From Verrucomicrobiota bacterium (GTDB lineage Bacteria > Verrucomicrobiota > Verrucomicrobiia > Opitutales > Opitutaceae), in NCBI GenBank assembly GCA_023391285.1, contig JAEWBF010000117.1:11168-75167 (forward strand): a stretch of 64,000 nt of DNA, in the 5' to 3' direction. The translations under genes were made by a program, and so were the position numbers. How positions within the stretch are numbered: the first letter of the stretch is position 1; each line of letters starts with the position of its first letter. The notes beneath the pieces were generated by a model that made no database searches, was not told where the DNA came from, and was given only the letters and a program-made list of their open reading frames with translations. This document shows positions 8,321 to 17,359 of the stretch, piece after piece.

Positions 8321-9511
8321 ATGAAGCCGCATCTTCTCGCCAGCTTCGGTCCGTTGCCCGACATCCACGGCCCCAGCGGACGCATCTATTGGCGACACCT
8401 TCAACGCTTCCTCCACGACGGTTGGGATGTGACCGTTACGGCACTCGATTGCCGCACCAGCTGCCCAATCGCAGGGGCAAAAATTCTAAATCTTCCGTCG
8501 CGTCGTCGATGGTGGCCCCCGGTCCGCACCGGTTTCAAATCCTCGGTCTCCCTCCGTAACAAGTTGTTGGCCGGCTACGCGGCCGCGCAACTGGCAACCC
8601 GTCCACCCGACCTCGTCCTTGCCGGCGGGGGACATCCGCACATCGACCTCGCCCGTCGCCTGGCCGCCCGGTTCGCGGTTCCGTTTCATCTTATCCTGCA
8701 CGACTGGTGGACGCACTTCTGCGCCACGCCGGACGACGCCGCTCTCGCCGCTCATCTCGAACGCCGCACTTTCCCGGCGGCGACCTGCATTTGGGCCGTC
8801 TCGCCAGAACTCGCGGCCGAAGCAACCAAGCGCGGCGCTCGCCAACCCCGCGTGCTGCTGCCGATCCCCGAAGGTTTCCCGCGCCCCGAACCGCCCGCTC
8901 CTCGGCCGGCCGCCTTGAAACTCGTGGCCCTCGGTTCTTACGGTCGCGCCCACGCCCCCGTTTACCGGGCGCTCGCCCGGCGGGCCGCGCGCGTCGGCGG
9001 GACGCTCGTGATCGGCGGACCTCAGGCAGACCAAGCCAGCAATGATCTTTCGGACGAACCCAACGTCATTACCTTGCCCTACGGGCCGCTTTCCTCGGCT
9101 CTCCACTACGCTTCTCAATCCAGCGCCATCGTCGTCGCCCAGCCGCTTCCCCCAGCAGATCATCCGTGGACATTGACCAGCTTCCCCAGCAAATTGCTCG
9201 AGTTTGCGCACACCGGCCGGCCGCTCCTCATCATGGCCGACCCGTCCTCCGCAGTGGGTCGCTGGGCTCTTGCTTCCAACTGGCAGCCCTATGCCGCGAA
9301 CCTTTCCGACACTTCCATCGATCAGGCCCTGACCCATCTCAACGATCCTGCGCACTGGCACGAAGCCGCTGCCCGCACGCTCGCTGCCGCCAAGGGGGCA
9401 TTCGCCCCCGACGAGATTCACAACGTCCTTCGCGACGGAATGCTGGCCTCGTTGCGTTCGCCCGCGTGGACTGCGACACCCGAGCCGAAACTGTCCGCCC
9501 TTCCCCGATGA
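8321..9511 (+). CDS. GT-B fold glycosyltransferase (divergent GT4-like)
   Basis: A 396-residue protein lying 7 bp after the GT4 gene. It has the two-lobe layout of GT-B enzymes: an N-terminal Rossmann part with LASFGPLPDIHGPSGRIYW, a middle DLVLAGGGHPHIDLA segment, and a C-terminal donor-lobe region (LPYGPLSSALHYASQSSAIVV, then FPSKLLEFAHTGRPLLIMAD). The SKLLEFAHTGRP block is typical of GT4-like enzymes even though a clean EX7E is missing. It overlaps the following acyltransferase by ATGA. The specific sugar is unknown. Confidence 0.7.
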   Translation: MKPHLLASFGPLPDIHGPSGRIYWRHLQRFLHDGWDVTVTALDCRTSCPIAGAKILNLPSRRRWWPPVRTGFKSSVSLRNKLLAGYAAAQLATRPPDLVLAGGGHPHIDLARRLAARFAVPFHLILHDWWTHFCATPDDAALAAHLERRTFPAATCIWAVSPELAAEATKRGARQPRVLLPIPEGFPRPEPPAPRPAALKLVALGSYGRAHAPVYRALARRAARVGGTLVIGGPQADQASNDLSDEPNVITLPYGPLSSALHYASQSSAIVVAQPLPPADHPWTLTSFPSKLLEFAHTGRPLLIMADPSSAVGRWALASNWQPYAANLSDTSIDQALTHLNDPAHWHEAAARTLAAAKGAFAPDEIHNVLRDGMLASLRSPAWTATPEPKLSALPR

Positions 9512-10086
9512 TATCCGCGATTGCTCGCCGACTCGCCTCCCTTTGGCGGCAAACCAGCTCGCATTGCCGGATCGCTCACGCGCGGCTGACCGGATCCAGC
9601 ATCTCCGACAACTGCCAGATCAGCGAACGGTGCCAGATATCCCTGGGCAACGATTCGGCGCGGCGGGGTTCGATTGCGATCGGCGAGCGTTGTGAGCTTG
9701 CGAGCGATGTCCTGCTCCATCCTTTCGGCGGCTCGATCTCGCTCGGCCCCCACGTTTATCTCGGTCCCCATTCGGTCGTTTACGGTCACGGCGGCGTTGT
9801 CATCGAAGAGGACTGCGTGATCGCCATGCAGTGCCGAATCCTGTCGTCCAATCACGCCATTCCTCCGCTCGGAACCACCATCCGCTCTCAACCCGATGTT
9901 CTTCTGCCCACGCGCATCGGCCGCGATGTCTGGCTAGGCGCGGGCGTGACCGTCCTCGGTGGCGTAACCATCGGAGAAGGTTGCGTCGTCGGGGCGGGCG
10001 CCGTCGTCACCCACGACCTCCCGCCCGGATCCGTGTGCGCCGGCATCCCCGCGCGAATCATCCGCCAACGCGAAGCCAGCTCATAA
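9508..10086 (+). CDS. Hexapeptide-repeat acyltransferase (LbH, maltose/WcaF-like)
   Basis: A 192-residue left-handed beta-helix protein. Hexapeptide turns run from about residue 30 to the end (ISDNCQISERCQISLG; ISLGPHVYLGPHSVVYG; IGRDVWLGAGVTVLGGVTIG). A histidine in SSNHAIPP sits where the catalytic His of xenobiotic/maltose acetyltransferases lies, and the family ending GAVVTHDLPPGSVCAGIPA is present. Such enzymes transfer acetyl or another acyl group from acyl-CoA to a sugar hydroxyl or amine. The ATG at 9508 overlaps the previous stop (ATGA); the longer frame back to 9166 is a shadow. Confidence 0.85.
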   Translation: MISAIARRLASLWRQTSSHCRIAHARLTGSSISDNCQISERCQISLGNDSARRGSIAIGERCELASDVLLHPFGGSISLGPHVYLGPHSVVYGHGGVVIEEDCVIAMQCRILSSNHAIPPLGTTIRSQPDVLLPTRIGRDVWLGAGVTVLGGVTIGEGCVVGAGAVVTHDLPPGSVCAGIPARIIRQREASS

Positions 10087-11571
10087 GTGGCATTGACCGC
10101 ACCCGTTTCCAAACAGAGAGCTTGGACCATTCGCGAAACGCTCCTTGCCACCGGAGCCTGGGCATTTCTCGCGATCGTCGGGATGGCCTTAGATCTGCCG
10201 CGACCCGGTCCCGACGACCTGATGTTCAGCGGAGCCGCATTCAGTATCGCTACAGGCGGGGGGCTGCAGAATCCACTTCTCGCAACCCAGTTCGGCACTT
10301 CCGACTTCCTCGTTTATCCACCGGGCTTTTTCGGCCTTCTCGGATTCTGGCTTCGGTGCACGGGAATCGCCACTTGGTCGATACTGCTGTTTCATCACCT
10401 CTGCTACGGCCTTGCTGGTATTACCCTCACGGTCTGGCTCGCTCGGCGGGATCTATTGCCGACGCCGCGTTGGCCATGGCCACCCTTATTCGCCGCCGCA
10501 TTTTTGGCCGGCTTGGGGAAGATGGGGTTGCGTCCCGAATCCGCCGGGTTCGCCACACTGTTCCTCGGGCTCTTGCTCCGCGACAGCCCCCGGCGACCGC
10601 TTCAGTTCGGAGGTTGGTTCTGCATCGGCGGATCCATCCTGATCTCGCCGCACATGCTTTCGTTCGCTATCGGCATTGTTCTCGTTCTTCAGCTTTTTGA
10701 TCGTTCATCGCGGCAGAGGCCGCTCGCGGAGTGGAGAATGATCCTCATGGCGGCGGCCACGCTGTTCGTTTTGTTCCTCCTGTCCATTGACGGCCGGCTC
10801 GGCGACTTCCTCTCGGCCCTCACTCACCACGCGGGCCGCACGTCATTGCCAGTCTCCGATGCCGTCGTTCTCTTCTTCAGCAACCTTGCATCCAACTTCG
10901 GCCGCGCCACTGCGGCTGTCGCCCTGTGTATCACAGCCGCCAGCGCGTGGCTCGCAGTCCGGGTGGGCCACGTTCGTCCTCTGCTGACGCTGCTTGCCGT
11001 GCTCGTCGGGGTTCTTCTCACCAGCGGTATTGTCGACGTATCCCGCAGCGAGCTTCGCTTTACCGCCGTCTTGATCTGGGCCGCCGCCGCCGCCGCCTGG
11101 CTGTCGCGCGGTGCGCCCTCGGCCTCGCTGGCGGTCGGACTCATCGCTGTGGGCTTCGTCTGGGATCATCGATCCAGCATCGGCATCTACGCCGAGGGCG
11201 GCCGGCCCGATCCCGCGCAATCGACGCGGATTCGCGCGCTCGTCGAAGCCGAACCACACCGCCGCTACCTCGTGGACAGCTTCGTCGCCCGCCACGTATT
11301 TGATTATCAATTACCAGCCAACGCACGGGATTGGACTTTCGGTCGGCCTTTCCCTCGCATGTGGCCCGAGTCTGTCTCCGAACTGCAGCCAGCCGAAACC
11401 TGGATCGTTGCCGGCTACAACTTTCGCATGATCCACCCTGCCTCAGCCCCCAACCTTGAACCGGTTTTTACCTTTTTCGGCCGTTCCCTGACCCGCCGTC
11501 CCGGAGACCATGACGTGATGATCGTCGACGGTGGTTCCGCACCGGCAGACCTTCCGCCTTCTCGGTCATGA
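10087..11571 (+). CDS. Multi-spanning membrane protein, GT-C glycosyltransferase-like
   Basis: A 494-residue protein with about ten hydrophobic segments and a soluble C-terminal tail of about 120 residues. Right after the first segment comes an acidic loop, LPRPGPDDLMFSGAA. The Asp-Asp pair in the first external loop is where GT-C enzymes place their catalytic acid. The gene at 24280 has the same design (YPQPHIDDLFYTGAA) and a similar tail, so the two are paralogues. GT-C enzymes use polyprenyl-phosphate sugars on the periplasmic side. It starts with GTG directly after the previous TAA. The assignment is structural inference only. Confidence 0.55.
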   Translation: MALTAPVSKQRAWTIRETLLATGAWAFLAIVGMALDLPRPGPDDLMFSGAAFSIATGGGLQNPLLATQFGTSDFLVYPPGFFGLLGFWLRCTGIATWSILLFHHLCYGLAGITLTVWLARRDLLPTPRWPWPPLFAAAFLAGLGKMGLRPESAGFATLFLGLLLRDSPRRPLQFGGWFCIGGSILISPHMLSFAIGIVLVLQLFDRSSRQRPLAEWRMILMAAATLFVLFLLSIDGRLGDFLSALTHHAGRTSLPVSDAVVLFFSNLASNFGRATAAVALCITAASAWLAVRVGHVRPLLTLLAVLVGVLLTSGIVDVSRSELRFTAVLIWAAAAAAWLSRGAPSASLAVGLIAVGFVWDHRSSIGIYAEGGRPDPAQSTRIRALVEAEPHRRYLVDSFVARHVFDYQLPANARDWTFGRPFPRMWPESVSELQPAETWIVAGYNFRMIHPASAPNLEPVFTFFGRSLTRRPGDHDVMIVDGGSAPADLPPSRS

Positions 11572-12698
11572 CTCTCGACGTCTTTCGCGCCACGGTTGCG
11601 GACGCTGAAGCGCGTCTTTCGCGCTGGCCGGATTGGATTTTCGTCAGCGTAACCATTGTCGTATCGCTGGCGCTCAGCGTCTTCTTCTTTTCGCCCAACT
11701 TTGTTCTCTGGAACTTCTCTCTCGAAGGGCATTTCGAGACGACCCGCGCCCGCGCTTTCCTCGCCCAGATCGAATCCCCCTTCGCTCCGGTGACCGACGT
11801 GGCCATGCAATGGCGGCTGCTTCCGCCTCTGCTGGCGCACGCTCTTCATCTCAGCCCGGGCGCCGCACTGACCATCCCATGGGCCGGTCTCGTCTTCCTG
11901 CTCGCAACTGTTGTCGTGCTTCTCCGCCGCTACGGACTCTCGCAACTTCAGTCGATCCTCGGCACAGCATTGATCGCCACCACCTCTGCCGTGATCGTGC
12001 CCACCACTTGGCTGGGCATCAACGACGGCTGGATTTCCGCGGCACTCCTTTGGGTGGCCTTCGGCCGTTCACGTGGAAGCCTGGTCGCCGCGTGCCTGCT
12101 TGCGCCGTGGGTCGACGAACGGTTCGTGATCGGCTTCCCGCTCGCGTTCTGCTTGCGACAGCTGCCACCGAATCAAACCGGCCCGTCTCCGACGCTTGCT
12201 GGTCTGCTGCGCAATCTCGTCGGCGGTTGCCTGCTGCTCGCGCCGTATGCCGTGGCGCGGCTTTGGCTGCGTGCGCACTTGGGATCGGACCAAAGCATGT
12301 CCTTCCTGGCGTCAACGCTCTCCGGTTTCATCGTGTGGATTCCCTTCGCCCCACTCGGTTGGTGGATGGCGTTCCGCGTCGCCTGGATCCCACTGCTCTA
12401 TGCCGCCTTTGTGCTCCGTTCCTTTGCCCGTGGCTTTGTGCCGGCAATTGCGGCTACAACGTTGTTGGTGATCACGGTCCTCGCAGCCGACCTGAGCCGC
12501 TCTGCCGCCATCGTGCTTCCATTATTGGTCTCGGGACTTGTGTTCGGCGTCCGCCGCCATCCGTCCTACGCCACACGCGCCCTCGGACTGCTGCTGGCAG
12601 TCAATCTCGCGCTTCCCGCTCTTCACATTGTCTACAACAAATGCGACCTCATCAGTCCACTTCCACTGGAGCTCGTTCGAGTCTTCCGCTCGATGTGA
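11568..12698 (+). CDS. Uncharacterised multi-spanning membrane protein of the glycan locus
   Basis: A 376-residue protein with about eight or nine hydrophobic segments, starting at residues 24-43. After the first segment comes a polar loop (NFSLEGHFETTRARAFLAQI) and later VAMQWRLLPPLLAHAL; this is the general layout of GT-C or dolichyl-P-mannose-transferase-like proteins but lacks a clear DD/DE pair. It overlaps the preceding GT-C-like gene by ATGA, so they are probably made together. No family is recognised with certainty; a periplasmic glycosyltransferase or accessory protein is possible. Confidence 0.5.
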   Translation: MTLDVFRATVADAEARLSRWPDWIFVSVTIVVSLALSVFFFSPNFVLWNFSLEGHFETTRARAFLAQIESPFAPVTDVAMQWRLLPPLLAHALHLSPGAALTIPWAGLVFLLATVVVLLRRYGLSQLQSILGTALIATTSAVIVPTTWLGINDGWISAALLWVAFGRSRGSLVAACLLAPWVDERFVIGFPLAFCLRQLPPNQTGPSPTLAGLLRNLVGGCLLLAPYAVARLWLRAHLGSDQSMSFLASTLSGFIVWIPFAPLGWWMAFRVAWIPLLYAAFVLRSFARGFVPAIAATTLLVITVLAADLSRSAAIVLPLLVSGLVFGVRRHPSYATRALGLLLAVNLALPALHIVYNKCDLISPLPLELVRVFRSM

Positions 12699-12714
12699 CC
12701 GCACCGCGCTTCAG

Positions 12715-13632
12715 ATGAGCATCGTAAAATCCCCTCCACTGACTCGCCCTACCGACCCGCCGGCTTTCCGCCCGTTGTTGCGGTGCGCGCGCGCCGTGTG
12801 GCGCGTCCTGTTCGGCCTTCGTTGCCGCTGGACGACGGGCGTAGAGATTTCCGCCCGCGCCGCTAACGTGCTTGCCTCACCGGACTGGTCGCGGCTCTCC
12901 GCCGTTCCGAACGCCGGCCGCGTTCATTTTAGCACTTGGAGCCAGATCATGCACAACGGCCAGCGCGTCCGGCTCGGCTCCTACTACGGCTGGGGCTGCA
13001 TCCCGCTTTTCTGGAAAACCCGCGGAGTGCACGAGCCACAGGAAGAGCGCTCGTTCGCCGCGGTCCTTCCCTTGATGCCTCCCGGCGCCACGATGGTCGA
13101 GCTCGGCAGCTACTGGGCATTCTACTCGATGTGGTTCGCGCAAAAGGTCCCTGGCGCTCACAATTTTCTAGTCGAGCCCGATCCTCGCTGCCTCCGCCTC
13201 GGCCAGGCAAATTTCGCTCTCAACGGACTGTCGGGGCATTTCACTCGCGCCTTCGTCGGACGCCGGTCGTCCAACATTATCGAGACGCCGACCATCTCGG
13301 TCGATGCCTTGTGCGCCGAACACGATCTCGAACGCATCCATCTGCTTCACGCCGACATTCAGGGCTACGAGTTCGAGATGCTTGAAGGCGCCGTCAACAC
13401 GCTCGCTGCCGACCGCGTCGATTACCTTTTCCTTTCGACCCATAGTGACAGCCTCCACGTCACCTGTCGCGACTTCCTGAGCACGCGCAGCCGATTGAAG
13501 GTCTTCGTCAATGTCCCGCCCTCAGCGAGCTACTCAGTCGACGGCATCCTTGTCGCCGCGCGCGACGGTCTTCCGATTCCCGCCATCGACATCGCGCTTC
13601 GCCCACAGCATCCGAGCGCTTCGATGGCCTGA
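12715..13632 (+). CDS. FkbM-family methyltransferase (second copy)
   Basis: A 305-residue protein. An N-terminal extension of about 120 residues precedes the SAM-binding motif MVELGSYWAFYSMWF and the FkbM block LLHADIQGYEFEMLEGA. The DVG/DIG glycine motif is replaced by ELGSYWAFY, a variant. I chose ATG 12715 because the open frame upstream to 12538 only shadows the membrane-protein gene. The next gene starts 3 bp after the stop. Likely role: O-methylation of a sugar in the growing glycan; acceptor unknown. Confidence 0.75.
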   Translation: MSIVKSPPLTRPTDPPAFRPLLRCARAVWRVLFGLRCRWTTGVEISARAANVLASPDWSRLSAVPNAGRVHFSTWSQIMHNGQRVRLGSYYGWGCIPLFWKTRGVHEPQEERSFAAVLPLMPPGATMVELGSYWAFYSMWFAQKVPGAHNFLVEPDPRCLRLGQANFALNGLSGHFTRAFVGRRSSNIIETPTISVDALCAEHDLERIHLLHADIQGYEFEMLEGAVNTLAADRVDYLFLSTHSDSLHVTCRDFLSTRSRLKVFVNVPPSASYSVDGILVAARDGLPIPAIDIALRPQHPSASMA

Positions 13633-13635
13633 CCC

Positions 13636-14571
13636 ATGCGCCTTTCGGTTATCGTCTGCACTCACAATCCCCATCCAGCCCGCCTGCATCGCACGTTGGC
13701 CGGCTTGTGCGCGCAAACGCTTCCTTCCGCCGAATGGGAAACCCTGCTGGTCGACAACGCTTCCCAGCCTCCGCTCTCGCTCGACCCGCTGCCGCGCCCG
13801 CTCCCCGCTCAGCTTCGCCTCATTCACGAGCCCACGCCCGGCCTCACCGCCGCACGCCGCTGCGGCCTCCGCGCCGCTCATCCGGAAAGTGAACTTTGCG
13901 TCTTCGTCGACGACGACAACGTCCTCGCCCCCACTTATCTCGCCTCCGCGCTCGCGTTGTTCTCTCACCGTCCATCGCTTGCCGCCGCCGGTGGACCCAG
14001 TCGGCCGGAATTCGAACAAACGCCTCCCGCTTGGACCGCCGAATTCTTTCCGCTGCTCGCGTTGCGCGACCTCGGCCCCAATCTGCAATTCGCGCGACTC
14101 GAACGCTCCCCGCCTAACGATCCCCCGAACTATCCGCATTGCGCACCGATCGGCGCCGGCATGGTCGTTCGCCGCGCGGCGATGCGCCCTTGGCTCGACA
14201 ATGCGTCCACCCGCTCATTGAGCGATCGCCGCGGCCGCGAACTCAGCTCCGCCGGCGACAACGATATTGTTCTCTCCCTTCTCCAACAAGGTTTGGAAGT
14301 CGCCTACTCGCCCGAACTCGCACTTACCCATTTGATCCCCCCAACACGCCTCGATCCGGACTATCTCGGCCGCCTCAATCGAGGTATCCAAAAATCTTGG
14401 ATGCAGGTTCTCACCGCCCACCAGATCAACCCGTGGCCGCCCATCGCCGCCTGGACCGCGCCATTACGCCAACTCAAAGCCTGGTTTAGCCACCGCGCCT
14501 GGTCGACCCCCGCCGCGCGCATCCGCTGGCAGGGTGCGTGCGGACATTTCAAAGGCCGTATCGCAGAATGA
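13636..14571 (+). CDS. GT2 glycosyltransferase
   Basis: A 311-residue GT-A fold enzyme. It starts with the nucleotide-binding strand MRLSVIVCTHNPHPARLHRT and has the metal/donor motif CVFVDDDNVLAP (DDD in place of the common DxD). The later ED/GD-type motif is SSAGDNDIVLSLLQQG, where the catalytic base of GT2 enzymes lies. It inverts configuration using a nucleotide sugar on the cytoplasmic face. It overlaps the next GT2 gene by ATGA. Confidence 0.85.
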   Translation: MRLSVIVCTHNPHPARLHRTLAGLCAQTLPSAEWETLLVDNASQPPLSLDPLPRPLPAQLRLIHEPTPGLTAARRCGLRAAHPESELCVFVDDDNVLAPTYLASALALFSHRPSLAAAGGPSRPEFEQTPPAWTAEFFPLLALRDLGPNLQFARLERSPPNDPPNYPHCAPIGAGMVVRRAAMRPWLDNASTRSLSDRRGRELSSAGDNDIVLSLLQQGLEVAYSPELALTHLIPPTRLDPDYLGRLNRGIQKSWMQVLTAHQINPWPPIAAWTAPLRQLKAWFSHRAWSTPAARIRWQGACGHFKGRIAE

Positions 14572-15587
14572 GCCGTGAAACCCCCGACATTTCCGTCGTC
14601 ATTCCGGCCTTCAACCGGATCGCTCCGCTGCGCCACACGCTCGACTCCGCGCTCCGCGCCGCCGCGCTCCTGCCTTCTGAAATCATCGTCGTGGACGACG
14701 GGTCAATTCCCCCGCTGGCTGAAACCCTTCCCGACTTCGATCGCTCCCCCATATCGTTTCTTCGCCAGCCCAATCAGGGTTCGATGGTCGCTCGTCACAC
14801 CGGCCTGCTCGCCGCCCGCGGCGACTTCATTCTCTTTCTCGATTCCGACGACCTTATCCATCCGGAAAAGCTCACGCGTCAGGTCGCCGCGATGCGCGAA
14901 TCCGGTGCGGATATTTCGTATTCCGACATGGCCCGCTACGAGCTCGGAGCTGACAACGCGCCTGAGTTTCAAGCCGCGCACGCGCTCCCAACCGCATCGG
15001 GCCCCGTCGCCTTCTTCCTCCGCGTCCAGCCCACGCCTCACAATCCCATCTACCGCCGCGACTACCTCCTGCGTCACCTCACCCGACCGATCGTCCCCCT
15101 TCACCGCCGCTACGATCCCTTGGGCGACATCTGGATCTATTTCAACCTCCTGCTTCACCCTGCGAGCCTCGTGAAAGTCGACGCTCCTCTCACCGCCATC
15201 GGCCAACACGATGAGAACCGCTACAGCTCTCATTGGGAAAAACTAGGCGTCGCTTCGCTCCGCTTGATGGAGGACTTCCTCGCCGCGTGCCCAGCCACGC
15301 CTGCGACCTCCGCCGCCCGCACCGCCATCGGAGAATGCGCCTTCGTGAGCTGGCGCCGACTGCCCCGCGACTTCCATTCCGAGTTCGGCTCCCGCCTGCT
15401 GGCCCTCTGGCGCAGCACTCCGCGCGGTCCACTCTCCCGCCTCGGCGAGAAACGCTTCGTCCAACTCGCCCGCTGCCTTGGGCCCGAGTTCGCCGCCCGA
15501 CTCTTGCGCCACATTCGCGGCCACACCTACGCCTCGTGTCGCACCCTCGACGATCGCGAATACCGCGCGCTTCTCGCAGGCGAATAA
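14568..15587 (+). CDS. GT2 glycosyltransferase
   Basis: A 339-residue GT-A enzyme. Strand 1 is ISVVIPAFNRIAPLRHTLDS, followed by IIVVDDGSIPPL and the DxD-containing FLDSDDLIHPEKL. The C-terminal 120 residues are less conserved and carry no obvious membrane segment. The start at 14568 overlaps the previous stop (ATGA), whereas the open frame from 14538 adds only ten unlikely residues. Neighbouring GT2 genes suggest two successive sugar additions. Specificity is not visible. Confidence 0.85.
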   Translation: MSRETPDISVVIPAFNRIAPLRHTLDSALRAAALLPSEIIVVDDGSIPPLAETLPDFDRSPISFLRQPNQGSMVARHTGLLAARGDFILFLDSDDLIHPEKLTRQVAAMRESGADISYSDMARYELGADNAPEFQAAHALPTASGPVAFFLRVQPTPHNPIYRRDYLLRHLTRPIVPLHRRYDPLGDIWIYFNLLLHPASLVKVDAPLTAIGQHDENRYSSHWEKLGVASLRLMEDFLAACPATPATSAARTAIGECAFVSWRRLPRDFHSEFGSRLLALWRSTPRGPLSRLGEKRFVQLARCLGPEFAARLLRHIRGHTYASCRTLDDREYRALLAGE

Positions 15588-15614
15588 TCAATTCTCTGCT
15601 AAACCCGTCTTCCC

Positions 15615-16424
15615 ATGAGTCTCCGCGGCTGGCTGATCGATCGTCTCCTGCTCAAACAACCACGGGTGCGTCGCGCACTCACGCGCCTCCTCGAGGGCGA
15701 TCGTGATGTCGACGCGCTCCTGATGCACACCGCCATCCGCGCCAACACCATTCGCGAGCACGGCTATGTTCGCGCATCACGCATGATGGCCCGGAGTTCA
15801 TTTCTCAACGACGAAGCCTCCGCGCTCCTCGCCTTGGGCGGACTCATGTCCGCCGCCGATGCATTCGTCGATGTCGGTGCGAACGTCGGTGTGTATTCAA
15901 AGATCCTCTACCGTTTTTCGGCCCTCTATCCCCGTCTGCGCTTCTACGCTTTCGAAGCCGACCCGGACACCGCCCGCCGTCTCGGCGAAACTCTTCGCGA
16001 CACGCGCGTGCGGGTCTTTTCACTCGCCCTTGCCGAGAGCGACGGCTCCCTGGAATTCTCCCGCGGCGCCGTTTCACACGTTTCCACGCGGAAAGATCTC
16101 TCCACAAACTATCAGACATCCGAAACGTTTGTCGTCGATTCGCGCCGTCTCGACGCCCTCGAGATTGAGGGCCGCCGCATCGTTCTGAAAATCGACGTCG
16201 AAGGACAGGAGCTCAACGTCCTCCGAGGCGCCAAGTCGCTCTTCGCCGCCAACCGAGTGCTCGCCGTTTTTCTCGATGGCACCGGCGAACCCACGGCCGT
16301 ATCCGCATTTCTTCGCGACCACGGCTTCGAGTTCTTCGACGCTCGCACGCTCCAGCCGTCCGGGTCGGACATTCCTTACGCGGTGCTCGCGATTCATCGC
16401 GATCACCTCCCTCCTCAAGCCTGA
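15615..16424 (+). CDS. FkbM-family methyltransferase (third copy)
   Basis: A 269-residue protein with a clear SAM motif, AFVDVGANVGVYSKI (about residues 82-96), and the FkbM block RIVLKIDVEGQELNVLRGA. An N-terminal alpha-helical segment of about 75 residues precedes the catalytic fold. It starts 27 bp after the GT2 stop and ends in a TGATG junction with the next gene. A sugar O-methylation role is inferred from family and context. Confidence 0.85.
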   Translation: MSLRGWLIDRLLLKQPRVRRALTRLLEGDRDVDALLMHTAIRANTIREHGYVRASRMMARSSFLNDEASALLALGGLMSAADAFVDVGANVGVYSKILYRFSALYPRLRFYAFEADPDTARRLGETLRDTRVRVFSLALAESDGSLEFSRGAVSHVSTRKDLSTNYQTSETFVVDSRRLDALEIEGRRIVLKIDVEGQELNVLRGAKSLFAANRVLAVFLDGTGEPTAVSAFLRDHGFEFFDARTLQPSGSDIPYAVLAIHRDHLPPQA

Positions 16425-17359
16425 TGTCTCTGGCTGGTCGCACGCTCTACCGCCTCTGGCATGCCCCGCTCGGGAAAACCCGCGCGCTGCTCAACGCCGG
16501 GCTCGTCGAATCCTTCAAGACTGCCGCCGGTCAGCGAGCCATGGAAAACGCCGCTCGCCGCCTTCCTCTTTTCCCCGCCCGGCCCGGGAGCCCGCTTGAA
16601 CTCCATCTCCTCACCGGCCGCCGCTTCTGGTATCAAACCGCTTTCTGCCTCTGGACCTTCGCCACACACACGGATCGTCCGATCGCTCCCGTTCTCTACG
16701 ACGACGGCACTCTTGACGAAACGAGCCTCGCCTCGCTCCGCCGGCTCTTTCCCGCGCTCCGTTGCATCTCGCAGGCCGCAGCCATCGAGAAGCTAGACCA
16801 ATACCTACCCGCGCACCGCTACCCCGCTCTGCGCGACCGATGGCTCAACTATCCCAACATCCGCAAGCTCATCGATCCCCACCTCGCCTCGCACGGCTGG
16901 AAACTCGTCATCGATTCCGATCTGCTTTTCTTTCAAACGCCGACACTCCTCGTGGAGTGGCTGGATGCACCGTCGAAACCGTTGCACGCGGTCGACTTCG
17001 AAACTTCTTACGGCTACCGTCGTGAGACGCTCGATCGGCTTGCCGGCGCTCCGCTGGCGGAATTGGTCAACGTCGGCCTTTGCGGACTCAACAGCACCGA
17101 CCTCGACTGGGAAAGAATCGAGCACTGGTGCGACACTCTCATTCGCGCTGAAGGCACTCATTACTATCTCGAGCAGGCGCTCGTCGCCATGCTCGTCGCC
17201 GGCCGTGCATGCACCGTCGCGCCCGCTGCCGGTTACGTGACTCTTCCCCAGCTGCCCGAAGCGCGCGACTGCCGCGCCGTCATGCATCATTACGTCGCGC
17301 ATTCGAAACGCTGGTATTTCCAACACAACTGGCGCCGTGCTCTCGCGACCGCCACATGA
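16424..17359 (+). CDS. Uncharacterised protein with DxD motif, possible GT-A glycosyltransferase
   Basis: A 311-residue soluble protein matching no family I can name. It has LHLLTGRRFWYQTAFCLWTF near the N-terminus, a central KLVIDSDLLFFQTP with a DSD triad resembling the DxD metal site of GT-A enzymes, and later NVGLCGLNSTDLDWERIEHW and THYYLEQALVAMLV. The order (DxD, then an N-G-L segment, then YLEQ) resembles GT8-like and nucleotide-diphospho-sugar transferases. It overlaps neighbours at both ends (TGATG before, ATGA after). A transferase role is inference. Confidence 0.5.
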   Translation: MSLAGRTLYRLWHAPLGKTRALLNAGLVESFKTAAGQRAMENAARRLPLFPARPGSPLELHLLTGRRFWYQTAFCLWTFATHTDRPIAPVLYDDGTLDETSLASLRRLFPALRCISQAAAIEKLDQYLPAHRYPALRDRWLNYPNIRKLIDPHLASHGWKLVIDSDLLFFQTPTLLVEWLDAPSKPLHAVDFETSYGYRRETLDRLAGAPLAELVNVGLCGLNSTDLDWERIEHWCDTLIRAEGTHYYLEQALVAMLVAGRACTVAPAAGYVTLPQLPEARDCRAVMHHYVAHSKRWYFQHNWRRALATAT

